DNA from: Antedon bifida
Taxonomy: Eukaryota > Echinodermata > Crinoidea > Comatulida > Antedonidae
Direction of reading: 5' to 3'
Assembly: GCA_963402885.1 (NCBI GenBank)
Contig: OY727094.1
Span: 14,138,501-14,202,500, forward strand
DNA length: 64,000 nt
Position 1 is the stretch's first letter. Every line of letters begins with the position of its first letter. Of the stretch, positions 11,601-22,809 are shown in pieces. A program made the position numbers and the translations under genes. Under the pieces are notes generated by a model. The model was not told the DNA's origin and ran no database searches. It saw only the letters and a list, made by a program, of their open reading frames with translations.

Positions 11601-13832
11601 TTTTTACCACTTTTCATATATATTAGAAGATTGCATTTGATCATAAATGTTACGATATTATTAAAACTAAAAAATCCCTCGAATAAGCATCTCCCTCAAA
11701 TGAACTCTGCCTCCGCCCTATAAGGGCCCTACAAAACAATAAACACTATACTTTAAAATGTTATTAATCATCTAAGACACTGTGATACAGAGTAGGTTTA
11801 GTTTTTCGAATGTCAAGCATTTTCAATAATGGTAACCGACAGAAAACGTACAAAGAGAACGTCCTTCTAAAACCTTTTTACCCGAGTCATTATCATTCCG
11901 AGAACCATCGTTTACACTCCTAGCCCACCCTCTAGTTAGACGTAATTGTTGATGAATATTTGATATAAATTGGTAAGTTGTTCCATACTTTTGCAACTCC
12001 AAATTTGAACGATTAGTTAATTTAAGAGTCATAGTGGGTATTATATATCTGTTATATAGAGAACATTGACAACTTTAGACAGCCTTATATTTAGACAATC
12101 CTGTGAGAAGTGACAATTTTAGAACATTGTGTACCAACAACAATTTATGCACACATATTTAAAAAAAATTATTTAAAGAATTTAATTTTTAGTGGCGGCC
12201 ATTTTGAAATCCAAGATGGCCGACAGATTATCGCTTTACATAGTTAAGACTGTATAATGGGTACAGTAATACCATCAAAACGGACTTGTTCCACATTCAT
12301 AATTTGTATTATTGGTGATATTCTGATTTTTAATAGGGTTATTTGAATGCTGGCGGCCATCTTGAATTTGGTCCTTTAAATGTCTTTTGAAAAAATGGCA
12401 ACATATTTTTTTTCATTCCTTATATTATCAAGATATGAAATAAAGTTAAAGTTTGCTTTTAACAAAAAATATACACGACATTCATATAAACGACATACCA
12501 GCCTACACTAATTAGGCTATTCATCAACCATCAATGGACAACCTTCCGACGGAGCTATAGTTCATTTTATACGATACATTCCCATTGTCCAAATCATCCT
12601 ATCGCTCTTTATTCATCAACCATCAATGGACAACCTTCCGACGGAGCTATAGTTGATTTTATACGATACATTCCCATTGTCCAAATCATCCTATCGCTCT
12701 TTATCCATAACCTATCAACGGACAACCTTCCGACGGAGCTATAGTTGATTTTATACGATACATTCCCATTGTCCAAATCATCCTATCGCTCTTTATTCAT
12801 TAACCATCAACGGACAACCTTCCGACGGAGCTATAGTTTATTTTATACGATATATTCCCATTGTCCAAATCATCCTATCGCTCTTTATTCATCAACCATC
12901 AACGGACAACCTTCCGACGGAGCTATAGTTGATTTTATACGATACATTCCCATTGTCCAAATCATCCTATCGCTCTTTATTCATTAACCATCAACGGACA
13001 ACCTTCCGACGGAGCTAGCTGATTTTATACGATACATTCCCATTGTCCAAATCATCCTATCGCTCTTTATTCATTAACCATCAACGGACAACCTTCCGAC
13101 GGAGCTATAGTTGATTTTATACGATACATTCCCATTGTCCAAATCATCTTATCGCTCTTTATTCATCAACCATCAACGGACAACCTTCCGACGGAGCTAT
13201 AGTTGATTTTATACGATACATTCCCATTGTCCAAATCATCCTATTGCTCTTTATTCATTAACCATCAACGGACAACCTTCCGACGGAGCTATAGTTGATT
13301 TTATACGATACATTCCCATTGTCCAAATCATCCTATCGCTCTTTATTCAACAACGGACAACCTTCCGACGGAGCTATAGTTGATTTTATACGATACATTC
13401 CCATTGTCCAAATCATCCTATCGCTCTTTATTCAACAACGGACAACCTTCTGAAGGAGCATGGTTTGATTTTATAAGATGCATTTTTGTCATATCATTGT
13501 TTATTCATCAACCCGAAACAATATATCGATTAAAAAAACGAAATTCTTGGAAATATTTGGAGTTTATGTTACATGATTAGTGCATGCATTAGTAAGAAAA
13601 AATTTCATTCGTTCCAATTAAAATATTTCATTATAGTATTATAGTATATTCCATTATAATAGTAGTATTTTTAAAATTCTTTCAGCTTGTTCAACCGTTG
13701 GCCTGTCCATCTGGTAAAGGTTTACTGAAGAACCAGCCGGAAATTGCTGACTGGATGAAACGTGTGGAAGACAAATTGAATCCAGATTACGATGAATTGA
13801 ATAAACCACTGAAAGCAGTTTGCCAACAATGA
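5631..13832 (+). CDS. GSTT: Theta-class glutathione S-transferase (complete, 5 exons)
   Basis: Exons: 5631-5742, 7400-7487, 7752-7902, 8398-8565 and 13686-13832. All junctions are GT-AG and the phases agree (1, 2, 0, 0), giving 221 residues; theta enzymes are usually 220-245. The start ATG at 5631 gives MALTVYYNPLSQPSRAVVLF, with the theta-type N-terminal Ser of SQPSRAV that activates glutathione. VPAIKDGDFTLGES (residues about 54-67) is the glutathione-binding beta3-beta4 region ending in the conserved ES. DAYLAWQHTGIR marks the start of the helical C-terminal domain, and GDEISVADLFAICE is the conserved N-capping and hydrophobic-staple region. The enzyme conjugates glutathione to electrophiles in the cytosol. 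The fourth intron is 5.1 kb because of a transposon and a tandem array. An ATTAAA about 90 bp after the stop may be the poly(A) signal. Confidence 0.93.
5798..6365. repeat. Minisatellite of GGACAAYTACC-type words in GST intron 1
   Basis: Words such as GGACAATTACC, CATAGGACAACTACC and CACCCGGACAATTACC repeat with periods near 16 and 32 bp. There are two blocks (about 5798-6010 and 6091-6365) separated by 80 bp of unrelated sequence. The second block restarts with nearly the same word order as the first (CCCGAACAA.. then CTCCCATAGTACAACC), so it looks like a duplication of the array. It ends in a C-run at 6360-6370. Confidence 0.9.
7133..7218. repeat. Inverted repeat carrying two TGACGTCA palindromes
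   Basis: AAATGACGTCATGAT near 7137 and ATCATGACGTCATTT near 7203 are inverted copies about 50 bp apart in GST intron 1. Each holds the full CRE-type palindrome TGACGTCA. It may be a small foldback remnant or a regulatory site; nothing in the sequence decides between them. Confidence 0.4.
8095..8235. repeat. GATATCCGAG/TCTAGA word patch
   Basis: Four or more loose copies of (A)GATATCCGAGTTTTT followed by AGATCTAGAAA-like words lie in GST intron 3. The same vocabulary occurs at about 1930-2100, so it may be a dispersed, decayed repeat family. No coding signal. Confidence 0.4.
9455..10625. repeat. Internal direct duplication of about 350 bp inside the transposon
   Basis: About 9455-9800 and 10275-10625 are near-identical direct copies. 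Both begin CCTTCCTTCGTTTTCTACTA and run through ATCGGGATATCATCTCT, differing at only a few bases. They are separated by about 475 bp that holds the longest surviving open frame. Confidence 0.85.
9941..10339 (-). pseudogene. Decayed coding region of the TIR element, unrecognised family
   Basis: An open stretch of 132 codons on the minus strand contains CLKEADHKDINLDTESRRNL and FIKYFFAHDHLNYDRLLPLY. The phrase AHDHLNYxR..P.Y resembles a group of multi-copy uncharacterised proteins that I recall from invertebrate genomes, but I cannot name a family or confirm it. Related coding-like sequence continues on both sides in other frames, for example EECCNxHKGVCWPWHDEIGQ in both copies of the internal duplication. 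The gene is therefore frameshifted and broken. Confidence 0.45.
12515..13450. repeat. 92-bp tandem array, about 11 copies
   Basis: The unit contains GGACAACCTTCCGACGGAGC, then TTTTATACGATACATTCCC and AAATCATCCTATCGCTCTTT. Copies are 91-92 bp apart from 12536 on. The last two copies have a shortened spacer (ATTCAACAACGG), and a diverged half copy follows to about 13510. The array starts within about 20 bp of the right end of the 3.76 kb transposon, in the last GST intron. Confidence 0.95.
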
Positions 13833-14574
13833 ACTAAATAGGCCTCTGTAAGAGATAGCCGTTTATGTTCTTTCTATCATTTTCCAACAACTAAAGTAGT
13901 TTAAGTTTCTTTCATTGTTGTTTATTAAACATTTCCAACAATATGTTACAATTAGTTCTTCTTTCGTTTTATTAAAACATTTTTCTAACAATTTTACAAT
14001 TAGTTCTTTATTTTCGTTTGTTTATTAAAACATTTTCCATCAACAATATATTAATTACTTTTTATAAATTATTAAACAATAATTAAGCTTATTTTCAAGG
14101 GGTTTTTTTGCACAAGTGTCACTAGTTTGGAACCAGCTTCCACTCCATACCCGTCAATGTAAATCTCTTAAGTAAATCAAGTAACTTCTAAAATCTCACC
14201 TTTTTAATAATTCTTGTTGGTCTTTTAGCGCTGTAAAACATCAGTAAATAGCGCTTTATAAAAGTTTATTATTCTTTTAAATATATAATATATATTTATA
14301 ATAATATACTAATGTATATACAGTACTATAATAGTTCTCTTTAATGGAGACTATGTTTTCCCATATTCTATCTCCTCCTAAACCTCACAGTCGACACACT
14401 TTTTCAAACAAAAAACGCTTCAAACCAATGTCTCTGCTACATCTTTATGCCTTAACCATTCTTGACATCTTTACATATCACATAGTTAGGTCGCAGAGAG
14501 GTCATAATTACACATGTCCATTGGAAGAATCTTGTAAATATATTATTTGAGTTGTAAAATTGTTGAGCTATGCA
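13833..14574. other. Intergenic region between convergent GST and OGFOD2 genes
   Basis: This 742-bp stretch holds the 3' UTRs of two converging genes. An ATTAAA at about 13924 may serve the GST gene. TTTATT at 14265-14270 (AATAAA on the minus strand) may serve OGFOD2. A short repeated word, TTTATTAAAACATTTTCYA, occurs three times between 13920 and 14045. No other gene is visible. Confidence 0.6.
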
Positions 14575-17500
14575 TTATAAAGTACAACAAACATCGACAG
14601 TTGTATTTTCTGGTTGAGTGAATCCATCTCCGAATCCAACAGTCTTAATAAGTTCAGGTTTATTATCACACATTGGACACACTTTATTCCTTATTTTGGA
14701 AGATCGCATCCAAATAATTAGATTGTACCGTTCACCATCTGCTACTGGAAGAGCACCGTGCATGTGTTGTCCTCGATGAATTAAACCATACGTTGGCTTG
14801 TGGCAATATTCAGTACGCTGTGGTTCTTCTATTCCTCGTTGCTGTTAAAAACAACACAAAATTAACAAACCTGCTATGTTGCTATATAAAAGACAACCAT
14901 GTCAATTCAACAGAGGTATACAAAAGCCAAAATGGAAGCCTAGTGTGCAATATTTTATATGACTAATGTTAGACTGGCTTTAGACTGCCACGAGGAAATG
15001 ACATTAGGAACATCTTGTCCTTATCATGTGTATGAACAGAAAAGTTCAGGTACTCAAAACAAGAATCTGAGGGTGGTTGGGAGAATATATACAATATGAT
15101 TGTCACCAATATAGCTACATTTTTACTTTAAAAAATTGTATTCGGGTCATAATAACAAAATTGTATCGGTCATAATAAAAAAATCATATTGGTCATAAAG
15201 TATTACTTAAAATAGAATATAAACCATTTAATTATGGTATTCAGTGCCAAAATTATACAAATCGTTGCTTTGTTTTTTATAACCAGATACATTCAGGCAT
15301 TGTTTTTACTTACATGACGCATGCCTCCAAAATACAATGAGCCCTCAGTGAAATCACTTGTAAGTGATATATTAAGAGTGACCTCTGCATTATCATAATG
15401 ATAGTTAAGGTCCAAATCTTCTCCAATCTTGTACTTTACAACAAAAGCTTTGTGAGAGTCTAACAAGTCTCCACCACAGTCTGGATACAAGAGCCTAGCA
15501 AGTGGAGTTATGTAATTCTGACGTAAAGGTGTGATGAAGTAGTCATCAAATCCCAATTCATTCATTAATACCTACAACAAAATACATTTTGAGAATTTTA
15601 AGCAAGTCTATGCTTTACTAATAGTAGTGGCTTTTATTTTATTTTTATTTATTTTCAATCCTTCTACATAACAAAGAAATCAAATAAATTCTTTAAAAAC
15701 AAAATCAATATCAAGAAGTGATAAAATACAGTAAAAATCACAATGCTTAGTCAATTGTAGATCATGGAAGTCAATGAATTCTACTACATATTATACAAAT
15801 GTGTTATAATACAATATTGTGTGTAATGCATGTGGTGGCATTTATTTGAGGAAAAAAGTAAATGTTCCGGGCTGTTTATGAGAGGGCATTTATACCAAAT
15901 GATGTTCTATGGGGTAGGGGAAGTTAATTTGAGTTTGGGGTGGGGGGTTTGAGTAGTTTATGCAAAGCAGGGCATTTACGGTAGCCACACTTACACCATA
16001 ATTGTTCATTGTATTTGGTCTTCCTTTTGGTAAATCTGTGTTTTCAAAATGTTCTATTTCTTCTTTAAATGAATTACAAAACTCTTCAGTAAATATTGGA
16101 AAAGAGTAAATACGCTCTCCTACATAAAAAAAAACAGTTAAATGTGAAACATGAAACGTAATTACAGTAAATATGCAAGTTTTTGAATGCCATTTTGAGT
16201 TATAGAACATCCATGGTTCACAAAATAACAATGCAAAAACATGTAATTTTACCATTTTTTGGGTGCTTGACTTTCCTTTAATGTGTTTGAAATATGCCTT
16301 TTTGTCAAATAGTTTTAATCATATAGGAAAGCCTGCTATACTAGTGTGGAGCTTTGATTTTTATCTTTTTCGATTACTGTTCCATGGCAGAATGAGCTTC
16401 ACAATGTACAGTTATTATATGGCAATCAGAGAATCCTTTACTAACTTTTTATAGAATTTGATTAGGTCAACTATCAACAAACCTTTTTCAGTACTTATGA
16501 GTTTTATCAAACTTTGCATTGATGCATTTTTCTGCTTGCTATGTTCAACCAACTCCAGAAATGTTAGGCTCAGAAATGAAATCTACAACAATTTCAATGA
16601 GAAAATATAATACCATAAAGAAGAAAAACTTTCCAACTATTTCAAATATTTTTAGTCAAGATATTTAACTAAAAATATAACTAAAGGGGGAAGTTGTCCT
16701 TGTCCGTTGTAGTGAGACAAGTATTCAAGATAAACGTTTGTTGTAATAGTTGGTCTTTACAAAATCAGACATGCATTCATAGTTGTATTCCATCAGCAAG
16801 GTGTAGTTAACAGGTAAAATATTCTTTTCATTTTTGTACTACTTAATTCCATACCTTTAGTTTGTATATCTCTTGATTGAGTGGTGTGTAATGTTTTAAA
16901 ATTGTCTCTTTTCTCTTTAAATAATCTCGGCCAAGTGATTTTCTACGTTCTACTTCTGTTTTAACCTGAAATGAATTGTTAGTGAGATAACATGTGTTTA
17001 ATGGTATGAAATAAAATAAAGAAAATATAGTTTTGCATTTGAAAGTCCCACTATGAGGAAAATTGTCTGCATGAGCCAAATTCTGTTTTATTCCTAGAAG
17101 AGTTTATTGACAATTCACATTTACTGATATATGTTTATAATATAATAATTATCACAACTTGTCTTCATTCATAACTTGTCTACGTTTCTTGTTTGTTACC
17201 ATTATTCTGCTACACATATACAATTATTCTGCTACACATGTACAATTATTCTGCTACACATGTATAATTATTCTGCTACACATGTACAATTATTATGCTA
17301 CACAGGCACTGTATTCTGCTAAACAGGTACCGTATTCTGCTACACAGGTACCGTATTCTGCTACACAGGTACCGTATTCTGCTACACAGGTACCGTATTC
17401 TGCTACACATGTACCGTATTCTGCTACACATGTACACTATTCTGCTACACAGGTACCGTATTCTGCTACACATGTACCATATTCTGCTACACAGGTACCG

Positions 17501-20500
17501 TATTCTGCTACACAGGTACCGTATTCTGCTACACATGTACCATATTCTGCTACACATGTACACTATTCTGCTACACAGGTACTGTATTCTGCTACACATG
17601 TACCATATTCTGCTACACAGGTACCATATTCTGCTACACAGGTACCATATTCTGCTACACAGGTACTGTATTCTGCTACACAGGTACCGTATTCTGCTAC
17701 ACATGTACACTATTCTGCTACACAGGTACCGTATTCTGCTACACATGTACCATATTCTGCTACACAGGTACCGTATTCTGCTACACATGAACTGTATTTT
17801 GCTACTTGTACCATTATCAGCCAGATAACTTAACATAATTACATAAATTAAAACATCAATTACTTACGACTCTCAGAACGTCTGTGAATCCTTCTTCATT
17901 GTCACACCCTTTGTTTTTAAGAATCTACAAAATAATACAAACAATTCACATTTTATTATTATTATATTAATGTACTATACAGTAGCTCCAATTTGAAGCT
18001 TGTTTCTCTCTATTTCCCATTCACATTTAAATTACATACCATATATGTACTCACTCAGTGCATGGAGGTATATTTTTATACCTCCATGCTCAGTGCTTGA
18101 ACGGAGCACTTAATATCATTATGGAAGCTACTACCATCATAATGTATAATTTGTTAATTTTGTGGAAGCTACTACCATCATAATGTATAATTTGTTAATT
18201 TTGACCTGTGCATGTAAATTATGAAAATACTGCATACCCCTAGACTAAAGGCCTAGGTCTAGGGTAGGGTTAGTTTAGACAGGCCTACTAGTTTTACTTA
18301 ACTAGGACCAGACCAGGCTCTGCTGTCTATGCCTAGGTGTCTGGTTAGAAAGAAGATTTGGCAGCAACAGGTTTTACCGGTTCCCAAATATCAGCAAATA
18401 TTTTATCATCTATATACGTCACATGCAGTTTAAACTTAGGTAAAAATATGTTATGGGTGTAGTAACAGCTACAAACATAGAAGCTCTTTCTATCATCAAG
18501 ACTCATTTTATTTTCTAGGCCTACGTAACTGTACCCTTACTGTTCTGTAGGATTTCGATCCAAGTCGGCCCTAAACCGTCTCGGCCAAAGTCAAGTCGGC
18601 CCCAAGTCAAGTCGGCCCCAAGTCAACTCGGCCCCAAGTCAACTCGGCCTCAAGTCAACTCGGCCACACGTCAACTCGGCCAAAAAATAATCGGTCAACT
18701 CGGCCCCATTAAAGTATGGAACGCAAAAAGTGCAAAGGAAGGGATTGATATTTCTTCACATTTTTTTACCTATGAATAATTCTGACTTTTAATGAATATT
18801 ATTATTTAGACAATGATACATTTAGCAACAAAAATAAGAATGATAAGCAATCATACTATTACTAATGATTACAATGAACATTTGGATAATAAATAGGAAC
18901 ACATTGTAGGCCCAATAATGATGATGCACGTACGTCGGCGCGTATGTTCGTCTGTGCGTCAAAATTCAATGTCCGATATGCGAGGACATGAATTATTAGG
19001 TGTAGTAAGATTGTTTGGTTGAATCATTGAGGTATAAAATATTAATGTTAACTCCATGGTTGAATCACACGTAGATTTTTTTCAGTGTATGCATATCCAT
19101 TTGATTAGGCGACAACATCTGAAACCAATTCGTAGCTGCGCCTCCCTGCGCCTTTGGTAGCTATTTCGATATCTACAACTGCTACATGTTTTCGCTGACC
19201 GGGGGATTCCCCTTTTTTAAAAACGCAAATCATGGACAAAAACGAGGCACGCCAAAACGATGTACGATCATTTTTTCTATGGCCAAAAGGTGGAACGTAG
19301 GCCAACGTCTTCGATTTACTAAAATGCGGTACCTGCACATGTTTTTGTAACACGCGGGTACTTCTATTCATATCGGTAATAAGATCATTTTTTTTATGAG
19401 TATTTTTCTTATTTCTTCATTTTTTTAAAGTGTGGATAGTAATAATCATAATAATATTAAGCACTTTTTGCGTTCCATACTTTAATGGGGCCGAGTTGAC
19501 CGATTAGTTTTTGGCCGAGTTGACGTGAGGCCGAGTTGACTTGAGGCCGAGTTGACTTGAGGCCGAGTTGACTTGGGGCCGACTTGACGTGGGGCCGACT
19601 TGACTTTGGCCGAGACGGTTTGGGGCCGACTTGACCTGCACCCTTCTGTTTGGCTTCTATCTTGTTGATTGATTGATCGCAAAAATCATAACAAAAACAT
19701 GTGTAATAGGAGCTAGCTGTTGTTTATTTTAAGGTCACCGAGTCATAACAGAGAGGGCGGTACACAGCGGTTTTTTATTTTTTTATTAGGAGTAAAGATA
19801 GGACACTCTCGGAATTTTACGTGCAATTTATGTAACACACATGGAGCTCATTTTATAGGGCGCCCTCTCGCTCAAACAAGTAGATTTATGGATCAGATAT
19901 GTCTACTGTATTGTAACTGAATACTCAATTTTTTTCATCACAATAATTGCGGTAATGTGCGATTAAATTATAATAAATTATTTCCTGTACTTTGTATATC
20001 TCTATTTGTTTTAATTACTGAATATTGTTGTTATTATTGAATGTTTATCATCATCCTCAAAATCATCATTTAGGAGTAATCATCACTCACATCACTACTA
20101 CTTATTTATGCGAGTCGGTCCCTCTGGTATTAACAACACTAAGCGCATCGTATTCCGTTTTTGTTCTTGATATGTTCTTCCTTTTCATCCAGCAGCAAAA
20201 CAGTATAGATTAGGAAAATATAGTAGTCAAATAGTGTGTTATAAACAATTAAAAAAGAACAAGAAGTCACTTTTTGAAAATCCCTACTTCGACTATTTTA
20301 TTGCAGTAATTTGTAGGAATATATTTATAAACAATCATTGGCTTAAGCCTACAGTCATGACATGAAACAGATTATGATAGTCAATTCTGAGACAATTCAT
20401 ACTAGGCTAGGACTACTGTATTATGTACCCATCATTCGCCATGACATTTATTTGTTATTATAATTTATTTAAAACCTGAGATAGCAATTAGTTATGTTAT

Positions 20501-20946
20501 AGTAGTCTCAGTTTAAAATTAACTCAAAAGCTATTGCAAAATGATGCACGGGCCACCCAGAGGAAATATAAAAAATGTAGAAACATTGAAATAAAATCAT
20601 CATATTTATAATTATTCAATCATCATACCAGACCGTCGTAATGATCATCATTTCTAGCCGATAATGCACAGACTGAGGCGCGTACAGACCTCCTACAACT
20701 TTATGGCATACCTCATAAATGTGATACTTTAATTAATTTTTCACTCTTCTTCTTATCACTGATTATGTCTCTGTTGAAGAATTTAACAGCATAGAATATG
20801 CGTAGGTTTACGTACGTTTCAATTAGCAATGTTTCAATTGCTGGTGAACAAACATTCAACTTCATATAGGAACTAGCTGCTTTGGGTCTTCCAGTTTTCG
20901 ATTGGTTTCTCGCATCGCACTGTTTACAGATATCGCAATTGTGCAT
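14575..20946 (-). CDS. OGFOD2: 2-oxoglutarate and Fe(II)-dependent oxygenase domain protein 2 (complete model)
   Basis: Minus-strand exons in reading order: 20728-20946, 17868-17924, 16855-16965, 16483-16582, 15995-16119, 15314-15571 and 14575-14841. The junctions are GT-AG with consistent phases, giving 378 residues against about 350 in the human protein. Recognisable parts are the N-terminal region ending VKFFNRDI, TEVERRKSLGRDYLKRK, then ERIYSFPIFTEEF and the signature DLPKGRPNTMNNYG. The oxygenase core contains LYPDCGGDLLDSHKAFVVKY. Its iron ligands are HYD (His about 262, Asp about 264) and the His of HMHGA (about 318), and the Arg of GERYNLIIW (about 328) should bind 2-oxoglutarate. CPMCDNKPELIKTVGFGDGF and TVDVC at the C-terminus match the family closely. 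The substrate is unknown. The first exon (MHNCDICKQCDARN..) is the least certain; it was chosen because its phase and end fit the next exon. Confidence 0.9.
17205..17815. repeat. 21-bp minisatellite (ATTCTGCTACACAGGTACCGT), about 29 copies
   Basis: Units alternate between CAGGTACCGT, CATGTACCAT and CATGTACACT endings around the constant ATTCTGCTACACA. Because the unit is 7 codons long, frames stay open on both strands. This is an artefact of the period, not a gene. It lies in an intron of OGFOD2. Confidence 0.97.
18060..18089. repeat. Perfect hairpin, 13-bp arms
   Basis: GCATGGAGGTATA (18060-18072) and TATACCTCCATGC (18077-18089) are exact inverted copies around TTTT, inside OGFOD2 intron 1. 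A 42-bp direct duplication (GTGGAAGCTACTACCATCAT..) follows at about 18120-18200. Its function is not evident. Confidence 0.7.
18559..19636. mobile_element. Foldback element built from GGCCGAGTTGAC words
   Basis: Inverted arms of about 175 bp (18559-18733 and 19461-19636) consist of short tandem words, CAAGTCGGCCCC and CAACTCGGCCCC on the left and their complements on the right. The inner arm ends (CATTAAAGTATGGAACGCAA and its complement) are unique and match perfectly. The roughly 730-bp core is AT-rich with a short GC-rich patch (19105-19371) whose open frame shows no recognisable domain. It lies in intron 1 of OGFOD2. Confidence 0.8.
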
Positions 20947-22809
20947 TACACTTGCTTTCTTGACGACGTATAACCGGCTACATATACTAAAGTATTTAGC
21001 TGAGTCATCTCAAAGTCTTCTAAGCAGCAGTCGTCGTCAGAGCATCGTTGTCAACATGATGCGATGATGATGATGATGATGATTGGGCCATCATTATTGC
21101 ATCAATTCCATTTAGCTGTCGATCAGTGTCTTCTAGGCAATTCGAATTCCCTGACGGAATTAACATCCTGTTGCACATAACTTCCTTCAGGGAGGCTCTA
21201 AATTCATCTGCCATCGGGTAATAGCGATGACCCCCTCTCCCTCTGACAATAGAAAATAAGTTCTCAAGGCAATCTTGATTTAGTCTGCCTGTGAGTATAA
21301 ACTTAAAGGCGTGATTGTTGATTAATCAGTATTTGAGATTCTTCGAAATGAATATTGCACAAGAAGTGGCAATTACGTGTAAATAGGAACTTGGTTTCCT
21401 TCTCAAATCCGCGCGTCGTGTGTTCTGGGCCCATTTTGCGCACCTGTAAATTAATAATTGTCTAGTGAGTTTTTGCTTTATCATAATTAACGTTTACGTA
21501 ATTATAGGACGTCTACGTGCATGCTAATTGATTTTCAAATTGGTTAGGGCTTAAAATCAAATACTTAAGCCTAACCTAAAACCACTAACTAACTAACGGT
21601 TGAATTTCATAAATATTAAGTATAAGATTCAATTAAAAATTGTTTGTTAGGGCTACTCAACGGATAAGTAATATAACCAGGGAACAATAAAAATAGTGTA
21701 ATTTCACTGATATTATAACTAATCATAATGTCCTAGCCTAATAATGAATTATTTCATGCGTTAATATACTGTAATGTAAACGGCTAGTTAAATTAAACGA
21801 AATAAAATAACCATGAGACAGAAAGCAAATATTAACCATGAGACGGAAAGCATGAAATAATCAAGATCACAATTTGTTTATATTAAGTATTATTATTATT
21901 ATTTTTTGTATAATGTAAAAAGAGGGACTAGGCCTACAGCGACATGCCAATTGGGCTTCTTGTAGTCTTTCGACCAAATTTTTACTTATATGCCAACAAT
22001 TGTAATGATATATATTTGGTCAATAAATGTTTCTTGAATTGAAAGTTTTAAAAATTGTTTGTTAAGGGTACTAGGCCTAGCCTAAATGTTAGAGGATAAG
22101 TAATATAACCAGGGAACAGTGAAATTAGTGTAATTTCACTGTTATATAACTAATGTACTAGCCTAGTAGGCCTAGCCTAGGCCTAGGCTAGTAGCCTAAT
22201 AATGATAATAATAATCATTTCATACGTTTAATTATTAATAATAGGCCTAACTAGCCTAGTTTATTAATATAGCCTAGGCCTAGGCCTAGCCTATGTATAA
22301 ATTGAATAGTAAAAAAAAGTAAAGTAAGATTAGGCTAGTCCCTATGCCTACATAGTCATAGCATATGTTAAGATGTACTAGGCTACTTAGGCCTATTTAA
22401 TTACATAAATTTACCTGATCTTGTCTTTGGAAAAATTGTAAAACTTAAGTTCTGGGTTGGCCTTTCAATTGCTTTTACAATTAATTGCAGCACAGTACAT
22501 CCCTCCACTTTTTCTCTTTTCATTCAGTGTTTCTTAACCATACAAACTTTGGCGCGACTTCTCAATCCCATTTTATAAAGAATATTGCGATCGTCACGCA
22601 AAAGTTCGTTACTTGTTTAAGCGAGGGGGCGCACTATAATTTGACGCTTCTAAAGTGTTACGCGTAAACGCGGGTAGTGTCACATCTTTAGATTATAAGA
22701 TCTTTGATTAGGAGGCTACTTTATTATAGGTGGCGCGCGGCGGTGTTTTTGAAAAAAAAAGAAAGAAACTGTTGGTTTTGGGGAAGTGAGAGGAGGCGCG
22801 CCTATCAAA
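20947..22809. promoter_or_regulatory. Divergent upstream region shared by OGFOD2 (-) and MYO19 (+)
   Basis: The two genes are transcribed away from each other from start codons at 20946 and 22810. The 1.86 kb between them should contain both promoters and 5' UTRs. It holds a diverged direct duplication (about 21625-21775 and 22045-22215, both with GGATAAGTAATATAACCAGG and GTGTAATTTCACTG). There is also a short duplicated word, ACCATGAGACRGAAAGC, near 21811-21855. CCTAGG-rich low-complexity sequence covers about 22150-22300. GC-rich, CpG-containing stretches near 21405 and 22730-22805 are candidate core promoters by composition only. Confidence 0.45.
21020..21214 (-). CDS. Small open frame upstream of OGFOD2, uncertain
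   Basis: A 64-codon frame begins ATG GCA GAT GAA (MADEFRASLKEVMCNRML), continues through a six- to seven-serine run encoded by a TCA repeat, and ends at TAA/TAG near 21020. It lies on the same strand as OGFOD2, 75 bp upstream of that gene's first coding exon. It could be an upstream ORF, a first exon of another transcript, or chance. Nothing is recognised in it. Confidence 0.15.
   Translation of the reverse strand: MADEFRASLKEVMCNRMLIPSGNSNCLEDTDRQLNGIDAIMMAQSSSSSSSHHVDNDALTTTAA

Larger units (their letters stand above)
8752..12507. mobile_element. 3.76 kb DNA transposon with about 150-bp terminal inverted repeats
   Basis: The left end (from 8752, TGTAGGCC) and right end (to 12507, GGCCTACA-like) are imperfect inverted repeats. 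Shared landmarks in the same order include TATGT, CGTGT, TTTTTTGTTAAAAGCAAA, AAATATGTTGCCATTTTTT and CAAGATGGCCGCC. The flanks are TTAA (8748-8751) and CTAA (12508-12511), compatible with a slightly decayed TTAA target duplication. Subterminal copies of ATTTTGAATTTCAAAATGG occur near 9030 and 9165. The interior contains a decayed minus-strand coding region (9941-10339) and a large internal direct duplication. It is inserted in intron 4 of the GST gene. The superfamily was not identified. Confidence 0.75.

Noticed and set aside
12745-13580. Open frames with repeated SKSSYRSLF
   Set aside because: They arise from the 92-bp tandem array in the GST intron.
17159-17836. Long overlapping open frames on both strands (YSATQVP.., ILLHRYR.., CSRIRYL..)
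   Set aside because: All are translations of the 21-bp minisatellite, which stays open because its period is a multiple of three; it lies in an OGFOD2 intron.
19105-19371. 88-codon minus-strand frame in the foldback core
   Set aside because: There is no recognisable domain, and it lies between inverted arms of a non-autonomous element; it may be a relic but cannot be supported as a gene.
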